From positions 7,440,001-7,504,000 of the forward strand of contig NC_068567.1 in the NCBI RefSeq assembly GCF_025698545.1: a DNA stretch of 64,000 bases, in the 5' to 3' direction. The notes under the pieces were generated by a model. The model had not been told where the DNA came from. It did not search any database and worked only from the letters and a program-made list of their open reading frames with translations. This document shows positions 35,501 to 46,204 of the stretch, in pieces. The DNA comes from Gossypium raimondii. Lineage: Eukaryota; Streptophyta; Magnoliopsida; Malvales; Malvaceae. A program made the translations under genes and the position numbers. Every line of letters begins with the position of its first letter. Within the stretch, counting starts at the first letter, position 1.

Positions 35501-36659
35501 TTAATCTCATTCTCTTCATTAGCTTCTCCTCCCTCAAACTTCTCCAACCTGGATATTGAATTTATACGTCTTCGATATGTAGCAAACCTATGAAAAAAGG
35601 CTGAGTTCTTGTCCCCTGCTTTAAGCCAATTCGCCCTTGCCCTTTGTTCCCAATACATTTCATCTTTATCTATTTCCATATTCAGGTGGATCTTGGTGTC
35701 AATAATTTCTGCCATGTTATCATTCCTCTCTTCTCCTATTAACATATCAAGCTACTTTGATAACTTTTTCTTTAGTCCTTCTCTTCCTTTCTTAATTGTT
35801 CTCGCCCAAACTAATAAATCTGCTTGCAATTTTCCAAGTTTCTCGTCAAAAGTACCTGTTCCTGACTCCCAAGATTCTCTGATAGCTTTTTCGCACGTCT
35901 GTTCCATTAACCACCACGCCTCAAATTTAAACTTTGAATTACCCTTATAATTACTATTGCCATCTGTACTAATTAGAAGTGGACAATGATCAGACATTGT
36001 GTAAGAGAGATGATTAACCCTACCTGCCGGAAAGAGAAGCCTCCATTTATCGTTTATCACCCCCTATCAAGTCTTTCTCTAATATTTGTCTTTGGTAAAT
36101 TTACCCTTTCCCATGTAAACCATACTCATGAATACCCTAGATCTTCTAATTGACAATTTTCTAGGGCCTCTCGAAATGTATGCATTCTACTCTCGTCCCT
36201 TGGGACGCCCCCACATTTCTCAAAAGAATACATGATCTCATTAAAGTCACCACTTACCAGCGATGGATAGTTTTTATCAAGCCCCAAATTCATCAATAGA
36301 TCCCATGAATCACTCTTCTTGTGGACATATGGAGAACCATAAAACCCTGTAAATCTCCACTCTTCTTTAACCTGCTCATGTTTAACCAAAACATCAATGT
36401 GATTTTTAGAAAAACTCCGTAAACTAACTATCAAATCTCCTTTCCATGCTAAGCATAATCCTCCTTTTGAGCCTTCAGCCTCAACATCAATTCCATTCAT
36501 AAAACCGCAACTACGTCTAACTTTTTCCATCTTTTGTTTATCAACTTTAGTCTCCATTAAGAAGACCACTTGGGGATTATGCTGCTTAAGGAAATAACGC
36601 AGCCTTCTTCCAGCTCGTGGACTCCCCAATCCACGAACATTCCAGCTTACGATTTTCAT
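32582..36659 (-). pseudogene. LINE B ORF2: endonuclease, reverse transcriptase, RNase H (broken)
   Basis: The start is ATG 36659 (MKIVSWNVRGLGSPRAGRR). Endonuclease boxes are METK, SGDFNEI and, after damage, MSDHCPLLI. RT shows KAPGHDGFPVIFFQKFW, RPISLC, KIDMSKAYDRVEW and RGLRQGNPLSHFLFL, but the catalytic FADD box reads FAND (near 34600). The zf-RVT region spans about 33434-33900 and RNase H 32582-33418 (NFDAA, EAIAC, IIEGDS and the HIPRSKN...AH end). Visible breaks: TGA 36126-36128, a frameshift in the C run at 36060-36064, TAG 35752-35754, a frameshift near 34570, and further breaks at about 34430, 33890 and 32940. Not functional. Confidence 0.92.
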
Positions 36660-36968
36660 TGCGTCCGATCGGCTTGCCTATTGGCAGTCGCCAATCTCAG
36701 TAAGTCTTGCACCTCAATTTGCTCAACGTTGTCTGTCTACACTTTCTTTAAAACAGCTTGTAAAATCTGCATCTAAGGACTTCCTCTTCCTCGTGTAGTT
36801 TTCATCTTTTATTGTTGTTGCACCAGAATGTGTACTTCTCGGCATCTCCCCCCTTCCTTTAATCTTAAATTTTCCTGTGAACCCCCCAAATCAGTGTATC
36901 CTTCCTCAGCACTTTTTAATATTGGGCGTCTTTCTTTCCCCTCCAGTATAAGAGCTTTGCACCCCCTT

Positions 36969-37736
36969 CTACTTCATCAAACTATTAAATTTCATACTTT
37001 CTTTTCCAACTAATCTTGATTCTGCTTTTAAGGCCACCGAATAAGGAGTATTTTCACTAATTTTGTTTTTCCTTGCAGGTGGTATCTGAGTGCAATTACT
37101 CATCCCATGCCCCATTCTTCCACATCCGAAACAGAACAATGGCAAATTTTCATACTTAAAAGGGATCCATACTTTACTAACATAATCAGTAAAGATAAAA
37201 ATACCTCTTCTAAGTGGTTTCTGAGCATCCAAATTAATTCTGAGTCGATAAAATTCTTCACTAATTTCAAATCTGAGAACCCCACCAAACGTTCCACCAA
37301 TAGCATGCAATAGATCTTTCTTATCGAACTCTAGAAAACACGATTCAATTTTTATCCAAAACGGGGATGAAGCAAGCTTGATCTGGTCCCTCTCCACCGC
37401 TTGGCATAGTCTGTCAAACAAAATTAAACTTTTATGAAAGAGCCAAGGCCTCCCCTCCAAAATCAATTCCAGATCTTCTTCCATCTCAAAAATTATTAAA
37501 AATAAATTTTGTCCCACCACCTGAATCTCAAACTTTTTCCTTGTCTTCCATATGCCTTTCATATGAGCCCTAAAACTGTCTGGGTTATACAGCTTTTCTG
37601 TCCAAACCGTACATATCAGTGTAGGTTTGGAACTTGGTACCACCATCGAGCCTTTGACTGATAACTGAACTAGTTCTTCGGCAAGAAGAGAGATCTCATC
37701 CCTCCTCTCTCGGTCGTCGCCACCACTTGCTTCCAT
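36969..37736 (-). CDS. LINE B ORF1, gag-like RNA-binding protein (possibly truncated)
   Basis: The ATG at 37736 gives a 255-residue product beginning MEASGGDDRERRDE. A DUF4283-like domain covers about residues 20-170 (IWKTRKKFEIQVVGQNLFLI, LEGRPWLFHKSLILFDR). It is followed by a CCHC-type knuckle, CFGCGRMGHGMSNC, at roughly residues 210-223. The frame ends at TAG/TAA-type stop 36969-36971, short of the usual length for plant L1 ORF1, so it is probably a premature end; about 300 noncoding-looking bases separate it from ORF2. ORF1 proteins of L1 elements coat the element RNA. Expression today is unknown. Confidence 0.8.
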   Translation of the reverse strand: MEASGGDDRERRDEISLLAEELVQLSVKGSMVVPSSKPTLICTVWTEKLYNPDSFRAHMKGIWKTRKKFEIQVVGQNLFLIIFEMEEDLELILEGRPWLFHKSLILFDRLCQAVERDQIKLASSPFWIKIESCFLEFDKKDLLHAIGGTFGGVLRFEISEEFYRLRINLDAQKPLRRGIFIFTDYVSKVWIPFKYENLPLFCFGCGRMGHGMSNCTQIPPARKNKISENTPYSVALKAESRLVGKESMKFNSLMK

Positions 37737-37835
37737 CCCAAGCCGCAACAGTTGCTGCTATCTCTAGGACTTCTTAGCAAAGTACTCTTGGGAACAGAGA
37801 GAGTTTAAGGGTTTTTTTTTTTTTAACAATCAAAT

Positions 37836-38815
37836 TTCTAGTAGAACTGATTTTTTATATTTTATTTAAACAATTTATAACAACTTTTCACTTATAATAA
37901 CATTTAAAAATATGAAGTACATTCTCTAAAATTTAAAATAAAATTATAACTATTTTATATAAACAAATTTATTCATTATAATTTATTAAATAAATAATGT
38001 ATAATTACCAAATTTTAATACTTTTAGAATATCATATTATTTGCTTAAGATAATCTGTATTCTCCAAAGATAAGAATATAATTCGAAACCTAAAACTACT
38101 ACAAAAATATAACATTCATTGGACCAAACTCCTCAAAATAATTCATAACATAGATCACATTTCATTTAAAAATAACATAATTTAGGACAAATCAAAAGAG
38201 AAGCAAATTTAGAGAGTCCAGCTAGGCTGCTTTCTCTGTCTGCCAGTTTGTCTTGTTTTAAGACCAAATCCCTTCGAAAAGCAGAGACATTTAAGAATCT
38301 AAATTACTCATCAATTCTTCACCCGTGACACACAGGAATTACAACCCGTGAATCCTCAGGTGATACGTGCCACCTTTTTATTTCACCTTCTCACCATATT
38401 CATTTCAACCAGATATATCTGCATGTGAATTTTGTTCATGTTGAATTTTGGAACACTGATGATGCTACAGATTACCATTCTGCACCAGCCTAAAACCACC
38501 ACCTTCGGTTTTTTTTCCGCCCATCATGGAGGCCCCACGAGCACCTAGCCATAAACTAAACTGGCCCGGCTGGCAATGGCTGGTTCCATCACAATGCACC
38601 AACCAGAACAAGCAATGGTGCATACTATGGAAATCCTATGTGGCATAGCTCCTAGCCACAAACTCAACATATTCAATGCTTTTTTTGTGCCAGTAGAGTG
38701 CACTATTTCGAATCCTCTCTCACCAACCCCCCCCCCCCAACTTTTTGAGCCTTTAAACCCCCACCCGTGAACCCATGCATGCATAAATTCCATGTCATGT
38801 ATCAACCACTAACCT
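37836..38815. other. Intergenic DNA between LINE B and the polygalacturonase region
   Basis: AT-rich to 38200, then more balanced composition with a C homopolymer (38728-38738). Two short open frames overlap at 38545-38805 on opposite strands and neither is recognised. This could include upstream promoter DNA of the polygalacturonase gene if transcription starts near 38850. Confidence 0.5.
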
Positions 38816-38966
38816 CTATAAAAAGCCTCTTCAACTTCACTCTTTAACTTAAACGCAACCAACATTGTCACTCATTCTTCTACTACATTTCTTCAACAAA
38901 ATACCTATGCATGCATGTAGCTGCTCGTCAACACCATCTTTGGATTGAATCTTTTAATTGTGTCAG
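38816..38966 (+). promoter_or_regulatory. Candidate distal promoter and 5' leader exon
   Basis: A TATA-like 'ctataaaaa' (38816-38824) is followed by CT/CA-rich leader-like sequence without a long frame, ending 'gtgtcag' before 'gtaatttt' (38967), a possible intron donor. If used, a 5'-UTR intron of about 1.1 kb would join it to sequence just before the polygalacturonase ATG, for example at an ag near 40112-40127. This is an inference from composition and splice-like words only. Confidence 0.3.
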
Positions 38967-39982
38967 GTAATTTTATTTTATTTTTACACTTGATTAAGGC
39001 ATTGGGATATATGTTTCATTAGTATTGGTTTATTGGACGAGAGTTTCTTATAGGGTAATTTTCGGCTTATGGACCATATATAGAATTGGATTCACCCGTG
39101 ACTGGTTTAAATTTATTTCCGCTGTCGTCCAGTTTGTAGTACATGTTTCCTACATCACTATGTATGGCCACAAGAGCTAAACAACAACAGAGAGTCACGA
39201 GACTTGTTGCTTTTACATAACCAAAAAAAAAAGAAACCCCATTTTTCATCATACATTTTTCTTTCTTTTTCTTTTCATCTCCACATCGACTAAACCAGCT
39301 AGCTTATCTAGAAAAGTTTCATGAAAGAGCAGTTTAGGCCATAAATGGTTTCACGTGATCAAGATCATTGGAAATTCCTTATCAGCCTTTGTGTATAAAC
39401 AGAATTCTATAAGAAATACAGGGATTTAAATTGCGGGAACGGATACGTTTTCCGGTCATGTTACATAAAACATGAAGCTTAAAATGGAAAATGGTTAGTA
39501 ATACTGCAGTGTAATGTAATGGATGAAACTTTTTGCCCCCGTTGAAAGCTTGAAATATGAAGAAAATGTCTTAAAAAGATTGATCTTGAGGTTTTTGTCA
39601 CTTTATTCTAGAAAATGTAGGCCGCAAAGACAGTTCACAAGCTTACAGTAACCTTGATCAAGGGTCCAGGATACAGTCCTTGGCAACATAAGCCGTAAAA
39701 AAACAGTGGGGAATTAAAATCCAACAATGAAGAATTGAAGAAACATAAGGATCTCTGTCAGGTCCACAGACCACGTGACCTAGAAAAGCAAAACAAAGAG
39801 GGAAAAAATCAATATAAAGCCAACAACCTTCTGCCAAATTAGCCACAAAAAGGCTAGCCTCCCAAATGCATTTCAAATATTTTATTCGCATTGATTATGA
39901 TATAGCTATCAACCAGTATTTGACATGTGTCTTCAACTATCACTAAAGAACAGCTTTGATCTCTGGAATTGTTGTTAAAGAG
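38967..39982. other. Noncoding region upstream of the polygalacturonase gene
   Basis: No supported gene. Contains an A run near 39224-39232 and otherwise unremarkable DNA. It may be a 5'-UTR intron or promoter. Confidence 0.5.
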
Positions 39983-39989
39983 TATAAAT
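39983..39989 (+). promoter_or_regulatory. Proximal TATA-like box before the polygalacturonase gene
   Basis: 'tataaat' within 'aagagtataaattagagg' lies about 160 bases before the ATG at 40148, a normal spacing for a plant gene with a leader of 120-130 bases. It competes with the distal candidate at 38816. Confidence 0.45.
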
Positions 39990-40147
39990 TAGAGGTTATG
40001 GTCAAGCCTTTCATCTGACCCTTTAACTCATTGCATTATGTATATTTGTTTTCTTGAAAATTGAAACTTTGGAATCAGATTTCTGGTTTTTACTTCCTAT
40101 ATACATTTTCTCAGATTGATTTGGCTTCAGCTTATTGTCTGCTGCTA

Positions 40148-42147
40148 ATGGAACTTGGTCGTGGATTATTATTCATTTGGATTTTGGCAATTCTTTCCTT
40201 TCATCATTGTTCAAGCAATGCAAATGCAAGATATCATTACCACAAGAAGCATAAACCCAAAGGCTCCCCTGGGAAGTCACCTGTTCATGTCCCTGCTCCT
40301 CCCAAAAACCCTGACCCTCCATCTATTCCTTCAGACCCTTATCCCAATGATCCCGGGGATCCAACAGGCAGCATCTTCGACGTCACTTCTTACGGTGCGG
40401 TGGGGGACGGTTGTTCAGATGACACTGCAGCATTCATGGAAGCATGGAAAGCTGCTTGTGCAGTAGAATCAGCCACTGTTTTGGTTCCTTCAGATAAAGT
40501 TTTCATGATCACTTCCACTATCTTCCCAGGGCCATGCAAACCTGGACTTGCCCTTCAAGTGAGAATCTGATATCTAGTTCATCATCTTCCTTTGTTTTCC
40601 TTAATTCTCAGTGACGGACAGTTTTTGTGTCATTGAATGTGATAGGTTGATGGGGTCCTAATGCCACCGGATGGACCTGATTGCTGGCCAAAAGCAGATA
40701 GCCGTCAGCAATGGCTTGTGTTTTATAGACTTAATGATATGAAACTCACTGGGAATGGTGTCATTGAAGGAAATGGACAGAAGTGGTGGGATCTCCCTTG
40801 CAAACCTCACAGGGTATCCATTTCCTAATCAACTCATCAATAATTACTTGTTTCAAGTGAAATCATGCACATCTAAATTCTAGTGATGTGACTATATAGG
40901 GTCCAAATGGTTCAACTCTGCCAGGACCTTGTGACAGCCCTACTGTAAGTACATAAAAGAAGTTTAAGTTCTTTAATTCATGATGTTCAAACCAGCTCAC
41001 TTGTTCTATTTCTTGCTCTTGCACTTTTGTTGATTCAGATGATCAGGTTCTTTATGAGCTCCAATTTAGTAGTCAGTGGCATAAAGATCCAAAACAGTCC
41101 TCAGTTTCATATGAAATTCGATGGGTGCGAAGGGGTTTTGATAGAAAAACTATTGATATCAACCCCTAAACTTAGCCCGAACACCGATGGAATCCACATT
41201 GGAAACACAAAATCTGTTGGCATATACAATTCAATGATAAGCAACGGTAAGGACAATGGAACTTGTGTCTATCATACTCTATTGAACAGTTTATCCTACA
41301 TTGTACTGTTTATGTATTATTCCTTGCAATGATCCAAGTCTCATGATTTTAAATAGGAGATGATTGCATTTCGATCGGTCCAGGATGCTCTGATGTGCAC
41401 ATTGAAGGTGTTACTTGTGGTCCAAGTCACGGGATCAGGTATACTAGCCCTTTTGTAAATCGATTTCGGCTTACACAATCCATTCTCTTATCTTTGGATT
41501 GGTACGCAGACAGTTAAGAGCGGTCTCTCTATCATTTTTGGAACTAAATGAAGATATAAATGAAACTGGTTCTGTTTTTTTAAACTAATTAGAGTGACTT
41601 AACTGAGAGAGTTTATTTCTGCAGCATTGGGAGCCTTGGGGTGCATAATTCGCAGGCATGTGTTTCGAACATAACCGTTCGAAACACGGTGATAAGAGAA
41701 TCAGACAATGGGGTAAGGATCAAGACATGGCAAGGGGGCACAGGTTCTGTATCAGGCATATCATTTGAGAACATCCAGATGGAGAATGTTAGAAACTGCA
41801 TAAACATAGACCAATACTACTGTTTGCAAAAGGCATGCCTAAACCAAACATCTGCTGTTTATGTAAGAGATGTGCAATATAGGAACATTAAAGGCAGCTA
41901 TGACGTGAGAAATACTCCGATCCATTTCGCTTGCAGCGACACAGTGGCTTGCACGAACATAACAATGGCAGATGTCGAGCTTATGCCACACGAAGGTGAA
42001 TTAATGGAGGAACCATTTTGTTGGAATGCTTATGGAATTGAAGAGACATTAAGTATACCCCCCATTGGTTGCTTACTGAAAGGGATGCCCCATGCCATAA
42101 CAGAGAGTTCTCAGTATAGTTGCTCAAATGAGAATGGTAGATTTTAG
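40148..42147 (+). CDS. Secreted polygalacturonase (glycoside hydrolase 28), six exons, 478 aa
   Basis: Exons read as 40148-40558, 40646-40813, 40900-40944, 41039-41246, 41357-41438 and 41625-42147; all introns are GT-AG and the joined frame is 479 codons including TAG. Residues 1-27 form a signal peptide ([16 protein letters not shown]...). A basic, proline-rich linker with [10 protein letters not shown] and [14 protein letters not shown] follows, then the GH28 beta-helix from about residue 80 ([12 protein letters not shown]). Catalytic motifs are present: SPNTDG (Asp258), GDDC (278-281), GPSHGIS (His302) and RIKTW (336-340). These enzymes hydrolyse pectic homogalacturonan in the cell wall. 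The Lys/Pro-rich N-terminal linker resembles the Arabidopsis At1g48100 group, from memory. ATG 40148 is chosen because it starts the signal peptide; a frame upstream lacks another ATG. Endo or exo action is not decidable here. Confidence 0.93.
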
Positions 42148-43304
42148 TGTTTTATATATATTAATATTAATGATTGCATAGTACAATTTATATAGAAAGA
42201 GGCCGAGGGGGAGAGATGACATAGCACAATCATCTGAATATGTATTATATAATTGGTTTGTTTTGTGGTGTTGGTTTAGGCTTCTTTCATCCCTTTAAGG
42301 GGGTTATTTATCCCTTAGCGTGTGATGAGATGAGATGTGCTGGTTTGTATACCAAGTTGGGCCTACAGTGTTTTATCCTTTAAAGTTTAAATCCTTACAT
42401 AGAAGTATTTATTCTTATTGATATTAATTTCTGGCTTGCAAAAGGTATAAAAATTCTTAGCAAAAAAATTCTTAGTAAAAAATGGAAAAAGCAATTAAGG
42501 CACCTACTTGAGCGGTTATGGGTAGAAAAAGAAAACAATTAGATTTTTTTTAACGAAAATCTTTAGTTAACCGATTTAATTGTTAATAAAACTGTTGTGG
42601 TTGATTGAGCACATATATTTTAAAAATAAAAGTCTAAAAAATATTTTAAAATTACTAAAATATTAGATCCAATTATAAATATAAATTTCAAATATTGTAA
42701 AAAATACAAAAATATTAAAATGGAAAAATAAAAATAATCATAAGTAATTCTCAATAATTATAAAATTATAAAAATCTTAAAAGTTATAAAGAGAAGCTAA
42801 AAATGAATTTGAACAAATGGTTATTCAGATTCATTCTAACATAACTTTTAAATATTATAAAAATATGTAAAAATATGTAAAAATATTAAAAATTATTTAA
42901 AAATCTAAAAATATGTCGAATAAAACTTAAAATTTAATCCTAATCTTTTCTATTTTAGTATTTTCCTTAAAAGGTATCATCAACATGTACATTATACTTT
43001 TTAATTATAAATATTAAATCTCAATTTTATCTCCAATTATTTTATATTAGATAAATAGTTATCCAAGTTCTAGATTCATTATAGATATAAATATTTTAGT
43101 ATTTTTATATTTTTGAAAAAAATTAAAAATATAAGGATGTGGTACCACGTTAATAATTTATTCACAAATCAACTCGTTTAATCACGTTGTTAACAGTCAA
43201 ATTGATAAGATTCCAACGCCTCATTACTAATTTTTTATTTTTTAGTAAAACCCTATTATTTTCTATAGGCGAAAATGTAACTTTTGAGTATCCAACAATT
43301 TGAA
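42148..43304. other. Intergenic DNA between polygalacturonase and small heat-shock gene
   Basis: The first about 150 bases are probably the polygalacturonase 3' UTR. From 42470 to 43250 it is AT-rich with many 'aaaatattaaaa' words. No gene is seen. Confidence 0.6.
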
Positions 43305-43309
43305 TTGAA

Positions 43310-43414
43310 TATTTTCCTAGAACGATTTCTTATGAATTATAATACAAAATATTCACGAATGTCCTAGAATGAAATGTGCTGTCGTTACAGGCTTCTAGAT
43401 AAATGTTCCAGAAA
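43310..43414 (+). promoter_or_regulatory. Heat-shock-element-like motifs
   Basis: A perfect TTCnnGAA core (ttccagaa, 43406-43413) is preceded by a partial unit (ttctaga, 43393-43399), and imperfect units tcctagaa lie at about 43314-43322 and 43361-43368. Heat shock factors bind alternating nGAAn/nTTCn units. The position 65-170 bases upstream of a TATA box and a small heat-shock gene supports a role in heat induction. Confidence 0.65.
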
Positions 43415-43475
43415 AATGATTTAAACCCAGGAAATAGAAAAATCTTGTCCATGCTAGAATCCTCCACAACTACAA

Positions 43476-43484
43476 CTATAAATA
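43476..43484 (+). promoter_or_regulatory. TATA box of the small heat-shock gene
   Basis: 'ctataaata' lies about 110 bases before the start codon and about 60 bases downstream of the best heat-shock-element core. A start of transcription near 43510 would give a leader of about 80 bases. Confidence 0.8.
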
Positions 43485-43592
43485 TCCATTTCAGGTCCCC
43501 TACATTCTCAGACAAGCAAAGCTTAGATCGACAGCTTTTAAGACAAAATCTTCAAGCTTTCTTCATATATTGCTCCTATCTTGCTTCTGAAA

Positions 43593-44054
43593 ATGTCTCT
43601 GATTCCAAGCTTCTTCGGCAACCGACGCAGCAACGTGTTCGACCCATTCTCACTTGATGTTTGGGACCCATTCAGGGACTTCGCTGTCTCTACGACACGG
43701 ACGCCGGAAACCTCTGCCTTTGTCGACACCCGGATCGACTGGAAGGAAACCCCGGAAGCCCACGTGTTCAAGGCCGATGTGCCGGGGCTTAAGAAAGAAG
43801 AAGTGAAAGTGGAAGTGGTAGATGATCGGGTGTTGCAGATAAGTGGGGAGAGGAACGTGGAGAAGGAAGACAAGAATGATACGTGGCACCGGGTTGAACG
43901 GAGCAGCGGCAAGTTCATGAGGAGGTTCAGGTTGCCTGAGAATGCCAAGATGGATCAGGTTAAGGCTTCCATGGAGAATGGGGTGCTTACTGTCACTGTA
44001 CCCAAGCTGGTAGTTAAAAAGCCTGATGTTAAGGCTGTTGAGATTTCTGGCTAA
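43593..44054 (+). CDS. Class I cytosolic small heat-shock protein (Hsp20 family), 153 aa
   Basis: ATG 43593 gives [20 protein letters not shown], the typical N-terminus of plant class I small HSPs; an upstream in-frame TTG is ignored. The alpha-crystallin domain spans about residues 45-135: consensus II with the [19 protein letters not shown] stretch, LQISGER, and consensus I ending [10 protein letters not shown]. The C-terminal VEI within KAVEISG is the I/V-x-I motif used in oligomer assembly. These ATP-independent chaperones hold unfolding proteins in large oligomers in the cytosol. The gene is intronless, as usual for the class, and its length matches the 17-18 kDa group. HSE-like and TATA sequences upstream indicate heat induction. 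No defects are seen. Confidence 0.96.
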   Translation: MSLIPSFFGNRRSNVFDPFSLDVWDPFRDFAVSTTRTPETSAFVDTRIDWKETPEAHVFKADVPGLKKEEVKVEVVDDRVLQISGERNVEKEDKNDTWHRVERSSGKFMRRFRLPENAKMDQVKASMENGVLTVTVPKLVVKKPDVKAVEISG

Positions 44055-44132
44055 AAATGTGCAACTTTTGAACCAGTTTGCTCGAAATTGTATGTTTGAC
44101 GCTTGAAATAGGTGGCTTTTTTGAATGCAGTG

Positions 44133-44138
44133 AATAAA
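44133..44138 (+). terminator. Polyadenylation signal of the small heat-shock gene
   Basis: A consensus aataaa lies 79 bases after the stop codon, in T-rich 3' context. Confidence 0.6.
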
Positions 44139-46204
44139 ACCAACTTGTTAATTCATAAGTTATCCCTTTTCCAGTTGCACACTCTCTGAATTATAAATTT
44201 TCTTATAAAAAAATGTTTTTCATTCTTTAATAGCTCAAAATTCTATTTTTTTCTTAGAATTCAAAATTCTAATCTTAAATTGATGGTAAGGTTACCTAAT
44301 TATAATAGATTTACTTTCATTCAACTATTAATTTATATTTAATTATTAACTTTTAAATCAAATATTCTAATGATTCTGACATAATTTTTATTATTGTAAA
44401 AATAAATTTAAATTTATTTATATATATTTTATTAATTTAATCTTATTTTTAAAAATTTTAAAAATCAAGTTAATTTCTCAATAAAATTTTGGAACTTTAT
44501 AAAATTCAGAAAATAAAAAATAAAAAATAAGTCTAGAAATTACTGAGAGCTAAAAACTGTATTAGAAAGCTGGCAGACTACTGTGACTTACCGGAAGCAC
44601 CTATCCGGAACATATTGGATCAAGCTAATTTTGTGATAATATACTGCCATCGGAAATTTATAAATCTACGTGGACATTTGAAATTTAATATTTATATTTA
44701 AAATTAATAATAATTTGTATTAATTTCATAACAACTTACTTTTCAAATGGTATAACCTTTTTAACTTTATAAAAAATTATTTTAATTCTTTATTTAATTT
44801 TTCGTTTTCCTAATTTTTAAATTCTTCATTCTAAAATGAGTGGAAAATTTTAATTTTTTAACTTCTCGATGTTACATACACAAGTGTCGCGTGAGTAACA
44901 CTTTAATATTTAATTAAGTTTTTAAAATTTAAAAGTTATAAAATTATTTTAAAAATTAAACATCATTAAAAATTATAAAATATTTTTTAATAATTTTTAA
45001 TTTTAAAAATCAATTAAATGTTGACATGTCATTTATATAGCAATCCACGTGTGTGCCACATAAGTAAAGTTAACAAGCGTTAATTTTTTATCTATTTTGG
45101 GATGATTTGACAAAAATATAAATTTAATGACTAAAAGAGACGAGAAATTAAATGAAAGGTTAAAATAAATTTTTATATAGCTGGAGGAAAAAATCATTAT
45201 ACCAAAAAAAAACAACAACAACCATGATTGGACTAGAATTTTAGAAAATAAAATAGAAAATATCATAATAAAATTTTAATATTTTTAATATTTTTAATAA
45301 TTAATAATTTATATATTATTACCATTTTAATAATTTTAGAATTTTAACAACTATTTATAATTATTTAACATTTTAAGAATAGATTATTTGGTACACTAGC
45401 AATATAGTTTTAATAAATATAGCAAATAATACACTTGTCAACCCCTAGTTTAGAAACTCAACTGATAATATACTAAATAATCCCCTTTTAATAAATATTA
45501 AGAATTTACATTTAGAATTTATCTAAATTCATTATAGATATAAATGATTTTATTAATACATTTTAGTTTTTTTAAATATATGCTTGACGTAATTATTCAT
45601 AAGTCATGCCATGTGTCAATTTTGTCATCACATAAATATTATTAATAATCAAATTGGTTAACTAGTGATATTTTTAATGGAATAACTTAATTAAATTTTT
45701 TGTCATAACAACTCAATTATTATTTTAAGAACTCAATTGATTTTTTTAAAGATTAACTAAAAACTTCAGACCTTTTATTTAATTATGGTTTTGATTTTAA
45801 TGCATCAAGGAGGAAAATCATCACATGGACAATTATTAATTAATTATTTTTTGAAAAGTATTTTTAAAAGGTGCATGAAAAAGTGCTTTAAGATTTAAAA
45901 TTGAAGTGTTTAATATTACGTTAAAAACACTTTCGAAAAATAAAATGTTTATTTTAAATATGATATAATAAATTAGAAAAATAAACATTTAAATAATATT
46001 TAAATTTGTTATATTACAATATCTCAATAAAATATAAAAATAACTTATTGTAACCATTATTCATATTTCAATATATGAAATACAAATTTGAATATTTTAA
46101 GTAATTAATAGTAATTATTTATAAAATTTAATTTGAATATGTAAATTATATTTTAAATATTAAAATGTCAATACAACTAAATAAGGGTTAAAATGTCAAT
46201 AATA
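44139..46204. other. AT-rich intergenic DNA
   Basis: No gene is seen. Words such as 'aaaaagtgctttaagatttaaaattg' (45880) and 'aaacactttcgaaaaa' resemble parts of 12960-13170 and 49620-49745 and may be remnants of one MITE family. The rest is A/T-rich without clear structure. Confidence 0.6.

Larger units (their letters stand above)
32216..37835 (-). mobile_element. Full-length L1-type LINE (LINE B) with target-site duplication
   Basis: It reads on the minus strand from a 5' end near 37823 to an A tail at 32231-32240 (T run on the plus strand). Both flanks carry taacaatcaaat (32216-32227 and 37824-37835), a 12-bp duplication typical of target-primed reverse transcription. The order is ORF1 (DUF4283-like plus CCHC knuckle), then ORF2 (endonuclease, RT, zf-RVT, RNase H), complete for a plant L1. 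The minus-strand 5' end begins with a short A run. ORF2 carries several stops and frameshifts and its catalytic box is altered. It is closely related to LINE C by shared motifs. Confidence 0.93.

Noticed and set aside
38727..38739. C homopolymer as a functional G-quadruplex on the minus strand
   Set aside because: A single run does not make a four-tract quadruplex; treated as a simple repeat.
38545..38805. Overlapping short frames on both strands
   Set aside because: No recognisable motif; the two overlap on opposite strands and one crosses a C homopolymer.
43538..43948. 136-codon frame antisense to the heat-shock gene
   Set aside because: An open antisense frame over a GC-rich coding region; the plus strand encodes a textbook small heat-shock protein.
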